Source of the DNA: Vicinamibacterales bacterium
Lineage (GTDB): Bacteria > Acidobacteriota > Vicinamibacteria > Vicinamibacterales > UBA8438
DNA: 53,517 nt
Assembly: GCA_937766455.1 (NCBI GenBank)
Contig: CALLXD010000041.1
Span: 1-53,517 of the forward strand
Direction: 5' to 3'
Shown piece after piece: positions 37,910 to 45,398 of this stretch (position 1 is the first letter of the stretch; every line of letters starts with the position of its first letter). The notes below the pieces were generated by a model that made no database searches, was not told the origin of the DNA, and saw only the letters and a list, made by a program, of their open reading frames with translations. Position numbers and translations under genes: made by a program.

Positions 37910-38067
37910 CACTGAGCGCTCCCACCCCTTGGACTGCATCCGCTTGAGGGCATGTCCTGATTGACCTCGCACACCTCCCGCGACATCTGACGCAACCGCA
38001 GGCTGATCTCCCAGCCATGCAGCGGTTCGAGCGTGCCTGGCAGCAGGTCGGATCGGTCGTGGGTCAC
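37910..38067 (-). pseudogene. Remnant of a PadR-family transcription regulator
   Basis: From GTG 38067, with AGAGG 8 nt upstream, the minus strand reads THDRSDLLPGTLE, then directly PLHGWEISLRLRQMSREVCE and VNQ. In PadR proteins LLPGTLE is followed by about 10 residues (LILKTL...G) before LHGW; those are missing. After VNQ the frame is lost, but a shifted frame reads ALKRMQSKGWERSV, matching the ALHRLExxGW region. About half of the DNA-binding domain and everything after it is gone. The position directly before an ADOP gene is exactly where such regulators are found. Confidence 0.7.
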
Positions 38068-38086
38068 ATGGTCCTCTAAGAGGTCT

Positions 38087-38109
38087 ACAGAAGCAGCACG
38101 TGCTTCTGT
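38087..38109. promoter_or_regulatory. Inverted repeat, candidate PadR operator
   Basis: ACAGAAGCA at 38087-38095 and TGCTTCTGT at 38101-38109 are perfect inverted arms around GCACG. It lies 20 bp upstream of the start of the PadR remnant, where an autoregulatory operator would be. The dyad has survived although the regulator has not. PadR binding is inference. Confidence 0.5.
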
Positions 38110-38293
38110 CGACCGTCAAGAGAAATGCGGTTTACACCGTCCCGGGATGCCCCCCGGTCATCCTGCGGTCATCCAGACGAATTCGCCAAACGAGCCGTGG
38201 TGAAGCATGCCCGTGGCAGAATGGTCGTCTTGAGCCGGGCGGTGGGTCCCGCCGCCCCACGCTATCTGGGTCGGACAACAGGAGAAACACACG

Positions 38294-38587
38294 ATGAAAT
38301 TCATGATCACGTTCGAGATGCATCCAGACCAACGGCACGACGCCTACAAGACTTTCGCTCAGATGACGGCCGCCGATGACGAAGCAGACCGGAGCGGGGT
38401 GCAACAAATCGGTCGGTGGCACGACTTAGCAGCCGCGAGAGGCGTCGTGATTTGCGAAAGCGACGATCTGGCGGCTGTGCACGCGTGGGCGATCAATTGG
38501 AACACCGTTCTTGATGTGGAGATCACGCCAGTTCTCGATGATGACGAGGCTCGGGCGACTCTAAAGAAAAAGTTCAGCCTGGAATAA
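38294..38587 (+). CDS. DUF3303-type small protein
   Basis: The 97-residue protein starts at ATG 38294 after AGGAGA. It opens MKFMITFEMHPDQRHDAYKT and contains the block GRWHDLAAARGVVICESDDL and WAINWNTVLDVEITPVLDDD, which are typical of DUF3303 and related ferredoxin-like dimeric alpha/beta-barrel proteins. No catalytic role is established. It stands alone, just before the insertion-sequence region. Confidence 0.82.
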   Translation: MKFMITFEMHPDQRHDAYKTFAQMTAADDEADRSGVQQIGRWHDLAAARGVVICESDDLAAVHAWAINWNTVLDVEITPVLDDDEARATLKKKFSLE

Positions 38588-38637
38588 GCCCCACGGTCGA
38601 GCCCGGCTGTGAAGCACAGGCGGAGCGGCCGTCGAGG

Positions 38638-38820
38638 GTGGAAGAAGCTGCATCTCGGTGGCGCAACGGCATGATGGTCATACGCTGGGTCAGCGCGGCC
38701 ATCGTCGAAGCGGAGAAGACGTTCAGGCGGGTCCACGGCTGGCGCGACATTCCGAAGTTGGTCGCAGCCCTCGATGTGCTCGAAGCCAAGGAGGAGGCGT
38801 CTACCGAGCGGGTCGCATAG
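38638..38820 (+). pseudogene. C-terminal fragment of a Mutator/IS256-like transposase
   Basis: The 60 codons 38638-38820 end in TAG and read SRWRNGMMVIRWVSAAIVEA, EKTFRRVHGWRDIPKLVAAL. This resembles the extreme C-terminus of Mutator/IS256-type transposases (N-V-K-R-W-R-x-G-x-M-x-x-R-W...F-R-R-x-x-G-x-x-D-x-P-x-L). The similarity starts abruptly near 38655 and nothing upstream fits a transposase. The fragment is immediately followed by a truncated istB. I am unsure of the exact family. Confidence 0.5.
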
Positions 38821-38829
38821 AATCACAGC

Positions 38830-39587
38830 AGAAGCCGCCGCTCGCGAAGATCAACAGCGAGCGGGACAATCCCGGACTGCCGCGCTATCTGTTACGCCTC
38901 TGCGAGCTGGAGCTGCTCGATCGCGAGCAGCGCGCCACCGAGCGGCGCATCAAGGCTGCCAAGTTCCCGGTCTTGAAGAGTCTGGAGACCTTCGAGTTCC
39001 GCGCGATCCCATCGGTGAACAAGAGCCTGGTGCTGGAACTGGCCCGGTCGGCGTATCTCGACCGCCGAGAGAACGTGTTGGCGTTGGGCAACTCCGGCAC
39101 GGGCAAGACGCATCTGGCGTTGGCGTTGGGGCTGGCGGCCTGCCAGCAAGGTGCTCGGGTGCGCTTCACCACCGCCGCCGCGCTGGTGAACGAACTGCTC
39201 GAGGCCAGAGATGACAAGCACTTACTGCGCGTCCAGAAGCAGCTCGCTAAGCAGGATCTATTGATCGTCGACGAGCTCGGCTACGTGCCACTATCGAAGA
39301 TCGGCGCCGAGCTGTTGTTCGAGGTCTTCTCGCAACGCTACGAGCAGGCGTCGACACTGGTGACCTCGAATCTGCCGTTCAACGCATGGACGGAGATCTT
39401 CGGCTCGGAACGGCTGACCGGCGCCCTACTCGACCGGCTGACCCATCACGTCCACATCCTGGAGCTGAACGGCGAAAGCTATCGTCTCGCCCACAGCAAG
39501 AAAGCCCGGCGCCCTGCCGACGCCCCACCTGCTGGGTGGTCTGGTTTTCCTCCGCCACCGTGGTCTAATTTTGCTCCGCCCTTGACA
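38830..39587 (+). pseudogene. istB: Truncated IS21-family istB with the IS21 right end
   Basis: The frame starts mid-protein near 38850 (ERDNPGLPRYLLRLCELELL) and is then clean IstB: ALGNSGTGKTHLALALGLAA (Walker A), DLLIVDELGYVPLSKIGAEL (Walker B), TLVTSNLPFNAWTEIFGSER and RLTHHVHILELNGESYRL. About 30 N-terminal residues and the whole istA gene are missing. After the coding part come the IS21-type terminal repeats TGGTCTGGTTTTCCTCCGCC (39537-39556) and TGGTCTAATTTTGCTCCGCC (39561-39580), and the element ends at TTGACA (39587). It abuts an IS6-like transposase gene in opposite orientation, into which it was evidently inserted. Confidence 0.85.
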
Positions 39588-40064
39588 TCGGTAGCTACCG
39601 AGCTTGTCGGTCACGAGCCGAGACGGTTCCTGGCGCTGGCTCTTCAGGAGTTTCCGAACGAATCTGCGCGCCGCACGCGCGTCCCGGCGGGGTTGGACGA
39701 GGAGGTCGATCAGGTCCCCGTCCTGGTCCACGGCGCGCCAGAGATACTGGCGGTGACCGTGAATCGTGATGAAGACTTCGTCCAAAAACCACGTATCGCC
39801 GAGTCGACCTTGTCGGCGCTTCAACCGCCGGGCGTAGTCTGGGCCGAACTTCGTGCACCACTGCCGAATGGATTCGTACGACACGATGATGCCTCGTTCG
39901 GCCAGCAGATCCTCGACTCCCGGAAGCTCAGATCGTATCGGTGGTACAACCACACGGCGTGGCTGATGATGTCAGACGGAAAGCGATGCCGAAGGTAGCG
40001 GGATCGACGCGTATGCATCCGGCATTGTCCCGCGCGGAGAGTTAACCTGACAATACCTCGAGCG
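39588..40064 (-). pseudogene. IS6-like transposase, N-terminal part, frameshifted and cut by IS21
   Basis: Minus strand. The IS left end is near 40064-40049 (TATTGTCAGGTTAAC). The coding part begins RFPSDIISHAVWLYHRYDLS, FRES, then shifts frame by one base near 39925 and continues VEDLLAERGIIVSYESIRQW, KFGPDYARRLKRR, DTWFLDEVFITIHGHRQYLW, LVQPRRDARAARRF and LVTDKLGSYR. It ends exactly at the IS21 right end (39587). The catalytic first Asp (FLDEVF) and second Asp (VTDKLGS) of the DDE triad are present; the Glu-containing part is lost. Confidence 0.82.
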
Positions 40065-40343
40065 ATCCTCGGCATTCCTGACCAGAGATCACAGGGCGAT
40101 TTTGGGTCGTACTGCCCGTGGGATTCGATCGCTCTTCGCCCACGCACACCACAGTCACGATCGTGACGCATCGGAACTCCTTGTTTTCCAGGGAGAAGCG
40201 ACCGCAAACGCCAGTGGCTGACGGGAGTACTTCAGTCAGCTAATCTGTGTGGCCGACCGGTCGTTTCGCGGTGACGCGTGCCTCCGAATCCCGCCGACCT
40301 CGGCAGCGGAACCCGGCGAAAGGCCCGGTTTCAGGGGAGAAAA

Positions 40344-40395
40344 TGGTACGCCCGGCAGGGCTCGAACCTGCGACCCTCGGCTTAGAAGGCCCGAT
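40344..40395 (-). tRNA. 3' portion of a tRNA-Arg(UCU)-like sequence
   Basis: Read on the minus strand: anticodon loop CTTCTAA (40388-40382, anticodon TCT at 40386-40384), 3' stem GCCGA, variable GGGTC, a perfect T-arm GCAGG-TTCGAGC-CCTGC (40371-40355), acceptor strand CGGGCGT, discriminator A and encoded CCA (40346-40344). The 5' anticodon stem has one extra base (TCGGGC) and the sequence further upstream does not provide a matching acceptor strand (ACGCCCG) or a standard D-arm. This is therefore a tRNA 3' end, not a functional gene. Such 3' copies are typical of att sites of elements that integrate in tRNA genes. Confidence 0.55.
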
Positions 40396-40490
40396 GTCGG
40401 ATCGGTTATACCAAGACGGCTATATCTCACTGAAGGCCACCGATTCACGCGGAATTCACCAAAACCGGGCCGCGTCGCCTACTCGACAAA

Positions 40491-40506
40491 ATACCATATC
40501 TGGTAT
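40491..40506. promoter_or_regulatory. Toxin-antitoxin operator/promoter dyad
   Basis: ATACCA (40491-40496) and TGGTAT (40501-40506) form an exact inverted repeat around TATC. It overlaps a good -10-like TATAGAT (40504-40510) close to the toxin start. Antitoxins of the HigA/XRE type usually repress by binding such a dyad over the promoter. Binding is inference. Confidence 0.5.
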
Positions 40507-40518
40507 AGATTGCCGGTA

Positions 40519-40845
40519 GTGGTCTGGACGGTCGAAACGTTGAATGACACAGTCGACGCAGAACTCGAGGCTCTCTCTGTGGACCTCCGAGCTCGATTCG
40601 TTCGGATCGCTCAGCTTGTCGAAGCCGTCGGGTTGCCGCACATCGGTGCGCCCCATGTGAAACACATCAGTGGGGCGATCTGGGAGATCCGACTGAAGGG
40701 GAAGAGCGGAATCGCCCGGGCGTTGTATGTCGCCGTGAAGCCTCAGCGCGTGGTGGTATTGCGTGTGTTCGTGAAGAAGACGCAGAAGACCCCACCGCGA
40801 GAACTCCGGCTGGCTCGGAAGCGAGCGAAGGAGGTGACGGAATGA
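40519..40845 (+). CDS. HigB/RelE-superfamily toxin (phage Gp49-like, DUF891)
   Basis: From GTG 40519 the protein has 108 residues. Its C-terminal half is diagnostic for Gp49-like/DUF891 RelE-superfamily toxins: HISGAIWEIRLKGKSGIARA, LYVAVKPQRVVVLRVFVKKT and QKTPPRELRLARKRAKEV. These toxins are mRNA interferases acting on translating ribosomes. TTG 40510 is an alternative start. The gene overlaps the antitoxin gene by 4 nt (ATGA), in toxin-first order as in higBA. It sits between a tRNA 3' fragment and IS relics, consistent with horizontal arrival. Confidence 0.85.
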   Translation: MVWTVETLNDTVDAELEALSVDLRARFVRIAQLVEAVGLPHIGAPHVKHISGAIWEIRLKGKSGIARALYVAVKPQRVVVLRVFVKKTQKTPPRELRLARKRAKEVTE

Positions 40846-41138
40846 CGAAGGTCGCAACACTCCATCGGAGGTGGACGAAGGGTCCGGCATACAACGCCGC
40901 ATACAAAGCGTTGGACGAAGAGTTTCATCTGGCGAGGTTGCTGATCGAAGCCCGAACGCGAGCCGGCCTGTCTCAGCCCCAGCTGGCGAGGCGTATGAAG
41001 ACGTCTCAGTCCTACATCGCACGTCTCGAGAGCGGCGCGGTCACGCCCTCGACCCGAGCCCTCGAGCGCTTCGCCGCCGCAACTGGCTCTCGCCTCAGAA
41101 TTGCTTTCGAACCGATCGAGACGGCATTGCCAGGTTGA
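40842..41138 (+). CDS. HigA-type XRE-family antitoxin
   Basis: The 98-residue protein has a C-terminal helix-turn-helix of the Cro/C1 type: LLIEARTRAGLSQPQLARRM followed by KTSQSYIARLESGAVTPS and TRALERFAAATGSRLRIAFE. It should bind the toxin through its N-terminal part (YNAAYKALDEEFHLARLL) and the dyad at 40491-40506 through the HTH. It overlaps the toxin by ATGA, so translation is coupled. Its last codons (ATALPG stop) fall in a stretch (GGCATTGCCAGGTTGAGG) that resembles the IS6-like left end, so the native C-terminus may have been replaced. Confidence 0.88.
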   Translation: MTKVATLHRRWTKGPAYNAAYKALDEEFHLARLLIEARTRAGLSQPQLARRMKTSQSYIARLESGAVTPSTRALERFAAATGSRLRIAFEPIETALPG

Positions 41139-41145
41139 GGTGTTG

Positions 41146-41250
41146 GGGCGGCATGTCAGGTGACGCCCCGGGTGAGAGAGTGGCCAGATGACGGGTGCTT
41201 GCGGGGCATTGTCAGGTTAACACCCCAGGTGAGAGAGTGGGCAGATGACC
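41146..41250 (+). repeat. Tandem IS6-like left ends
   Basis: Two copies of the same end follow each other: GGGGCGGCATGTCAGGTGAC at about 41146-41165 then GGGTGAGAGAGTGGCCAGATGA, and GGGGCATTGTCAGGTTAACA at about 41203-41222 then GGTGAGAGAGTGGGCAGATGA. A third, weaker match (GGCATTGCCAGGTTGAGG) begins near 41123 inside the antitoxin stop region. The third full IS6-like copy has the same end at 45399. Only the second copy here continues into transposase sequence. Confidence 0.6.
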
Positions 41251-41487
41251 AGCGCGCCGCCAAGTTATCGCGGATACCGCTTTCCACCCGAGGTCGTCGC
41301 CCACGCCGTGTGGGTGTACCACCGGTTCGGTCTCAGCTTTCGAAAGGTCGAAGATCTCCTCGCGGAGCGCGGGGTCACGGTCCCGTACGAGACGATCCGG
41401 CAGTGGTGCCTGATCTTCGGACTCGACTACGCTCGCCGGCTGCGGTGCCGGTGCTTGCGCCTTTCGCGGTTGGTGGTTCGAGATTAA
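41245..41487 (+). pseudogene. IS6-like transposase, N-terminal fragment
   Basis: Eighty codons from ATG 41245 read SYRGYRFPPEVVAHAVWVYH, RFGLSFRKVEDLLAERGVTV and PYETIRQWCLIFGLDYARRL, then RCRCLRLSRLVVRD and stop. This is the N-terminal HTH region of the same IS6-like transposase as at 39.6-40.0 and 45.4-46.1 kb. Similarity stops just after YARRLR, before the DDE domain. The 190 bp that follow (41488-41677) show no gene and no recognisable IS sequence. Confidence 0.8.
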
Positions 41488-41677
41488 GACGTTACAGTGC
41501 AACAGGTTACGGCCCAACATGGCCCTGGGACCCGAGCTGTGTCGTAAGTTCCTTTCCTTGCAACGGGATACGCCACATCACCAACAGCGAATGGAGCAAG
41601 CACCCGTCAGCGCGTCGAGGCCGCAGTCCTTATGAAGTTTCACCCTTCCCTCGGGAAGGGCAGACCGAGGTGACGCC

Positions 41678-42685
41678 ATGTCGAGAGCTATCGTGTCCTT
41701 CTCCTTGTTTCCTGTCGCGCTTGCGGTGGGTTTGTTCAGCCACAACGTCGTCTCTGCCCAGACCTGCACCCCTGATGGTGACGTGCAGTTTGTTTGTGGC
41801 ACCACCAATCCAGAAGACCTGTATCCGGTTCCCAGCACTCCCTGGGTGATCGCCTCCGGCCGCGTATCTGACGTGGCCGGTCCGATCTACGCGGTGCACA
41901 CGCGCGACCACACCGTGCGAGAAATATTTCCACAAGGCGCCGCGTCGCCGGACCACGACACCACTACCTACCGGGATTGCCCAGGTTTCAATCCCGTCTT
42001 TCAACCCCATGGCCTCACCCTACGAGAAGGTCGTGGCGGCGTGCATACCCTGTACGTCGTCGGTCATGGCGCGCGCGAGGCCATTGAAGTCTTCGACCTG
42101 GATGTGCGAGGCCATGTTCCGTCACTGACATGGGTCGGGTGCATCGTGTCCCCGGCCGGCACCCGGCGCATCAATTCAATCACCGCGTTACCTGACGGCT
42201 CTCTCGGCGCGACGAACTTCGATACCGAGGGCGGCGAGCTCTGGGAGTGGCATCCGGAGACCGGTTGGACCGAGGTGCCCAACAGCCAGATGCCTGGACC
42301 CAATGGCCTTGTTTCTTCCCCTGACGGTCGATGGTTCTACATTGGCGGGTGGAGCGATCAGGCGCTGGTTCGTCTTTCGCGGGGACAGACTCCGATTCGA
42401 ATCGATGCCGCCCCGGTCGGATTCAACGTCGACAACGTTCGCTGGGGGAACAATGGCCACATCGTCGTGGCCGGTCACGTCACCCGTTGCCCCGGCGCGA
42501 GCGACTGTGAGCTAGCGGTCGCGCGTGTCGCCACGGTGGATCCGAATACGCTGCAGGTGCAACAGCGGGTGGACTACAAGGGCAACGAGTTCTTCCGGCT
42601 GGGTACAGTGGCCATCGAAGTCGATGACGAGGTCTGGGTCGGCGGCATCCGTGGCAGCTTGGGCATAGCCCGATTTCCACGATGA
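41678..42685 (+). CDS. Exported SMP-30/arylesterase-like beta-propeller protein
   Basis: The 335-residue protein starts at ATG 41678 after GAGGTG. Residues 1-28 form a signal peptide (FSLFPVALAVGLFSHNVVSA, QTC). The mature part reads as a six-bladed propeller of the SMP-30/gluconolactonase/paraoxonase type: NPVFQPHGLTLREGRGGVHT, LYVVGHGAREAIEVFDLDV, RRINSITALPDGSLGATNFD, MPGPNGLVSSPDGRWFYIGG and FNVDNVRWGNNGHIVVAGH. The P-H-G-L, N-S-I-T, P-N-G-L and D-N-V motifs give the residues that bind the central calcium. Reaction and substrate are unknown; lactone or ester hydrolysis is typical. It survives intact between IS fragments. Confidence 0.85.
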   Translation: MSRAIVSFSLFPVALAVGLFSHNVVSAQTCTPDGDVQFVCGTTNPEDLYPVPSTPWVIASGRVSDVAGPIYAVHTRDHTVREIFPQGAASPDHDTTTYRDCPGFNPVFQPHGLTLREGRGGVHTLYVVGHGAREAIEVFDLDVRGHVPSLTWVGCIVSPAGTRRINSITALPDGSLGATNFDTEGGELWEWHPETGWTEVPNSQMPGPNGLVSSPDGRWFYIGGWSDQALVRLSRGQTPIRIDAAPVGFNVDNVRWGNNGHIVVAGHVTRCPGASDCELAVARVATVDPNTLQVQQRVDYKGNEFFRLGTVAIEVDDEVWVGGIRGSLGIARFPR

Positions 42686-42732
42686 CCGGAGTGCGGCCCT
42701 TCAAGAGGCGCTGTCACGTTGACGAGGTGAAC

Positions 42733-42823
42733 GCGTCTGCCAGCGTGTCATGACCGATTTCCGCGCTCGTCAAGACGTAACACGCGCTGCCTGAATGTGT
42801 GTCTTGACATGTAGGGGCGTCAG
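42733..42823 (+). mobile_element. Solo 3' end of an IS110 element
   Basis: This stretch is closely similar to the end of the IS110 element at 47405-47488: both have the last transposase codons (QRVMTDFRARQDVTRAA here, QRVMTDFRARLDVAHAA there), the stop and then GTCTTGACATGTAGGGGCGT versus GTCTTGACATATAGGGGCGT. Similarity ends at ...GGCGTCAG on both (42823 and 47488), which marks the likely right boundary. No more of the element is present here. Confidence 0.75.
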
Positions 42824-42845
42824 AACCTTAGCCGGCGACTGATCA

Positions 42846-43223
42846 ATGCGCTATCGACTGCTTGCCGACCTGGTCGTCGTCGCCCACCTCGTGTTCATCG
42901 TCTATGCCCTTTTGGGCGGCCTGTTCGGTTTGTGGAAGAAGTGGTGTCTGTGGGTGCACCTGCCGGCCGCCGCCTGGATCGCCATCGTCGAGTTCCAAGG
43001 GTGGATCTGCCCGCTGACTCCGCTCGAGAACCGACTGCGGGCCGTCGGCGGCGCCTTGAGTTACGAGGGCGGTTTCGTCGAGCACTACCTCATTCCGGTG
43101 ATCTACCCGCCGGGGCTCACCCGGAGCGCTCAGCTCATGCTGGGCGGCGTCGCGCTCGCCGTCAACGTGGCGGTCTACGTCTTTGTCCTGCACCGCTGGA
43201 GCCGCCGGCATCGGTCCGGGTGA
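42846..43223 (+). CDS. DUF2784 membrane protein
   Basis: The 125-residue protein has three to four hydrophobic helices: LLADLVVVAHLVFIVYALLG, WVHLPAAAWIAIVEFQGWIC and LMLGGVALAVNVAVYVFVLH. Family marks are the N-terminal ADLVVVAHLVFIVY, the GWICPLTPLEN motif and GGFVEHYLIPVIYPPGLTR. DUF2784 proteins are small integral inner-membrane proteins of unknown function. The start is 23 bp after the IS110 solo end, so the promoter may have been altered by that insertion. Confidence 0.9.
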   Translation: MRYRLLADLVVVAHLVFIVYALLGGLFGLWKKWCLWVHLPAAAWIAIVEFQGWICPLTPLENRLRAVGGALSYEGGFVEHYLIPVIYPPGLTRSAQLMLGGVALAVNVAVYVFVLHRWSRRHRSG

Positions 43224-43325
43224 TCTGTAGGCTGGCGCGTTCCTGGCGGCCATGTCTCGTGGTAGCCTGCGCTCAATCGCCCGGTGGGACGGATGGCACC
43301 ACGAGACGCCATGGAGATGGAAACC

Positions 43326-45386
43326 ATGAAGATAACGACCGCCGCCCGCGCCTTGACTGCGTGTCTGGCTGTAGCCGGCGCGGCCACCACCGCCGCCGCG
43401 GCCGTCGTGCCACTGGATACCAGTGGGGTCCAGCCCGGGCCGGTGACGGTGGTCGAAACCGACGACGCGGTGGTGGTCGGCTGGCCTGATGAGACCGGTC
43501 AACCCTGGCGCGCCACGTTCTCGCTCGATCCCGAGACGCCGCTCATTCGGTCGATCGAGGCCAGCGACGCGGTCATCGTGTCGAACGCCCGTCCCTACTA
43601 TCAGGGTGAGACCGGCACGCGCCGACGCGGCTGGAATGCGTTCTTCGACTACCCACCCAATCATCCGGACGGCACCCGCCACGCACAGGGCGTGTTCAGC
43701 TTGCGCAGCGCCACGGTCCGCACTGTCGGTGATCGGGTCGAGCTGCTCTTCGACGGCCTCGAGATGGGCGTATTCGATGGGGGTATTGCGTACACGATCT
43801 TTCCAGGCAGCCGCTTGATTCAACAGGAAGCGGTCCTCACCACCTACGAGGCGAACGTTGCCTACTACTACGACGCTGGATGGGACATGGCGGCCACCGC
43901 CGACCGCGCGCCAGGCGGCAACATGGAGACCCGGGTCAGCTACTACGACACGGCCGGCACACTGCAGCAGGACGTGTCGACCGGGTTCGACCCGGAACGC
44001 GTCGCGGTCAAGGTCCGGTATCGCACGCTGGCGGTCGAGACCGAGGAGGGCAGCGTCGCGGTCTTCCCCGCGCCGCACCAGTACTTTTTTCCACGAGACT
44101 TCACGTCGAACCTCGGCCACCTGTGGCATCGCTCGTGGCGCGGTCGCGTGTCGCTCGGCATCAGACAGATCCGCGATACCAACTGGCGGTTCTATCCGTG
44201 GATGAACGCTCCACCCGGACAGACCCAGCGCATGTCGGTGTTCTTCCTGCTGTCGTCAGGCGCCCCGGCCGAGACCCTCGATGATGTGCTGGCTTACACG
44301 AACCGCGACCGATTCCGGCCGGTCGCCGGCTACAAGACGATGAGCACCCACTGGCATCTGGCCTACACGGTGCAGGCCCTGGAGCACGGCTTCGACTGGA
44401 CGCCGCCGTTCAAACCGGTGCTGAAGGCGATGGGCGTCGACGCGTCCATCATCATGGACTTCCACGGCGACGGGCACCCACGTGACCTGACCGACCTGCG
44501 GCTCGACGAGCTGGACGCCTACTTCACGGCACTCCGCGCACAGTCTGAGCCGGACTTCCTGCTGATCCCGGGCGAAGAAGCGAACGTGCACTTCGGGGGA
44601 CACTGGGCGGTGTTCTTCCCGAAGCCGGTCTACTGGTTTATGAACCGCCCCGAGGGCGGCGCGTTCGAGATGACGCATCCCAAGTACGGCACCGTCTACA
44701 GCACCGCCAATGCAGAGGAGTTGCTCGATCTGGTCCGTCGCGAGGGCGGATTCATGTATCAAACCCACCCTCGAACGAAGGGGTCGACCGGCTTTCCAGA
44801 CCGGATCGCCCAGACCGCACACTTCCAGGATCCCGCGTATCTCGGCGCCGGCTGGAAGGCGATGCCGTCCGACCCGTCTTCACCCAGACTGGGCGAGCGG
44901 TCGCTGACGCTGCTCGACGACCTGAGCGCGCAAGGGATTCGCAAGGAGATCTTCGGCGAAGTCGATGTGTTCCAGCTGGACGAGACACACGAGCTGTATG
45001 CCCACATGAACATCAACTACATCCGGCTCAGTGAGCTACCGGCCTTCGACCAGTGGGGCGAGGCGCTGGCGCCGCTGGCGAATGGCGACTTCTTCACAAC
45101 CACAGGCGAGGTGCTGCTCTCGAACGTCGACTGGTCCGAGTCGAGCAACGACGAGATTGTGGTCACAGGACAGCTCGACTGGACGTTTCCGCTCCGCTTC
45201 GCTGAGGTGGTCTGGGGCGACGACAACGAAACTCACCGGAAGATGCTCCCGATGACCGACACCCGCCCATTCGGTGCGAAGGCGTTCGAGTTCACGATCG
45301 ACGCCGCCGGGTGGGACTGGGCCCGTATCGCGGTATGGGACATCGCCGCCAACGGGGCGTTCGTCAACCCTACCTGGCAGGACTGA
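43326..45386 (+). CDS. Large exported protein, possible metal-dependent (PHP-like) phosphoesterase
   Basis: ATG 43326, with GGAGATGG upstream, gives 686 residues with a signal peptide (TTAARALTACLAVAGAATTA, AAAVVPL). Residues about 20-340 look all-beta (for example RRGWNAFFDYPPNHPDGTRH, PAPHQYFFPRDFTSNLGHLW). From about 345 histidine- and acid-rich motifs appear: YKTMSTHWHLAYTVQALEHG, IIMDFHGDGHPRDLTDLRLD, LIPGEEANVHFGGHWAVFFP and FMYQTHPRTKGSTGFPD. Their order (H-x-H, D-F-H-x-D-x-H, G-E-E, H-x-x-x-H, T-H-P) resembles a PHP-type metal centre. The C-terminus is again beta-rich (DWTFPLRFAEVVWGDDNETH). The enzymatic assignment is inference; the protein is clearly secreted and full length. IS copies flank the region on both sides. 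Confidence 0.75.
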   Translation: MKITTAARALTACLAVAGAATTAAAAVVPLDTSGVQPGPVTVVETDDAVVVGWPDETGQPWRATFSLDPETPLIRSIEASDAVIVSNARPYYQGETGTRRRGWNAFFDYPPNHPDGTRHAQGVFSLRSATVRTVGDRVELLFDGLEMGVFDGGIAYTIFPGSRLIQQEAVLTTYEANVAYYYDAGWDMAATADRAPGGNMETRVSYYDTAGTLQQDVSTGFDPERVAVKVRYRTLAVETEEGSVAVFPAPHQYFFPRDFTSNLGHLWHRSWRGRVSLGIRQIRDTNWRFYPWMNAPPGQTQRMSVFFLLSSGAPAETLDDVLAYTNRDRFRPVAGYKTMSTHWHLAYTVQALEHGFDWTPPFKPVLKAMGVDASIIMDFHGDGHPRDLTDLRLDELDAYFTALRAQSEPDFLLIPGEEANVHFGGHWAVFFPKPVYWFMNRPEGGAFEMTHPKYGTVYSTANAEELLDLVRREGGFMYQTHPRTKGSTGFPDRIAQTAHFQDPAYLGAGWKAMPSDPSSPRLGERSLTLLDDLSAQGIRKEIFGEVDVFQLDETHELYAHMNINYIRLSELPAFDQWGEALAPLANGDFFTTTGEVLLSNVDWSESSNDEIVVTGQLDWTFPLRFAEVVWGDDNETHRKMLPMTDTRPFGAKAFEFTIDAAGWDWARIAVWDIAANGAFVNPTWQD

Positions 45387-45398
45387 GCGAGCCGCGGT

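Noticed and set aside
40152..40163. Palindrome TCACGATCGTGA
   Set aside because: It is only 12 bp, and no gene start or element end is near; it may be chance in this IS-rich stretch.
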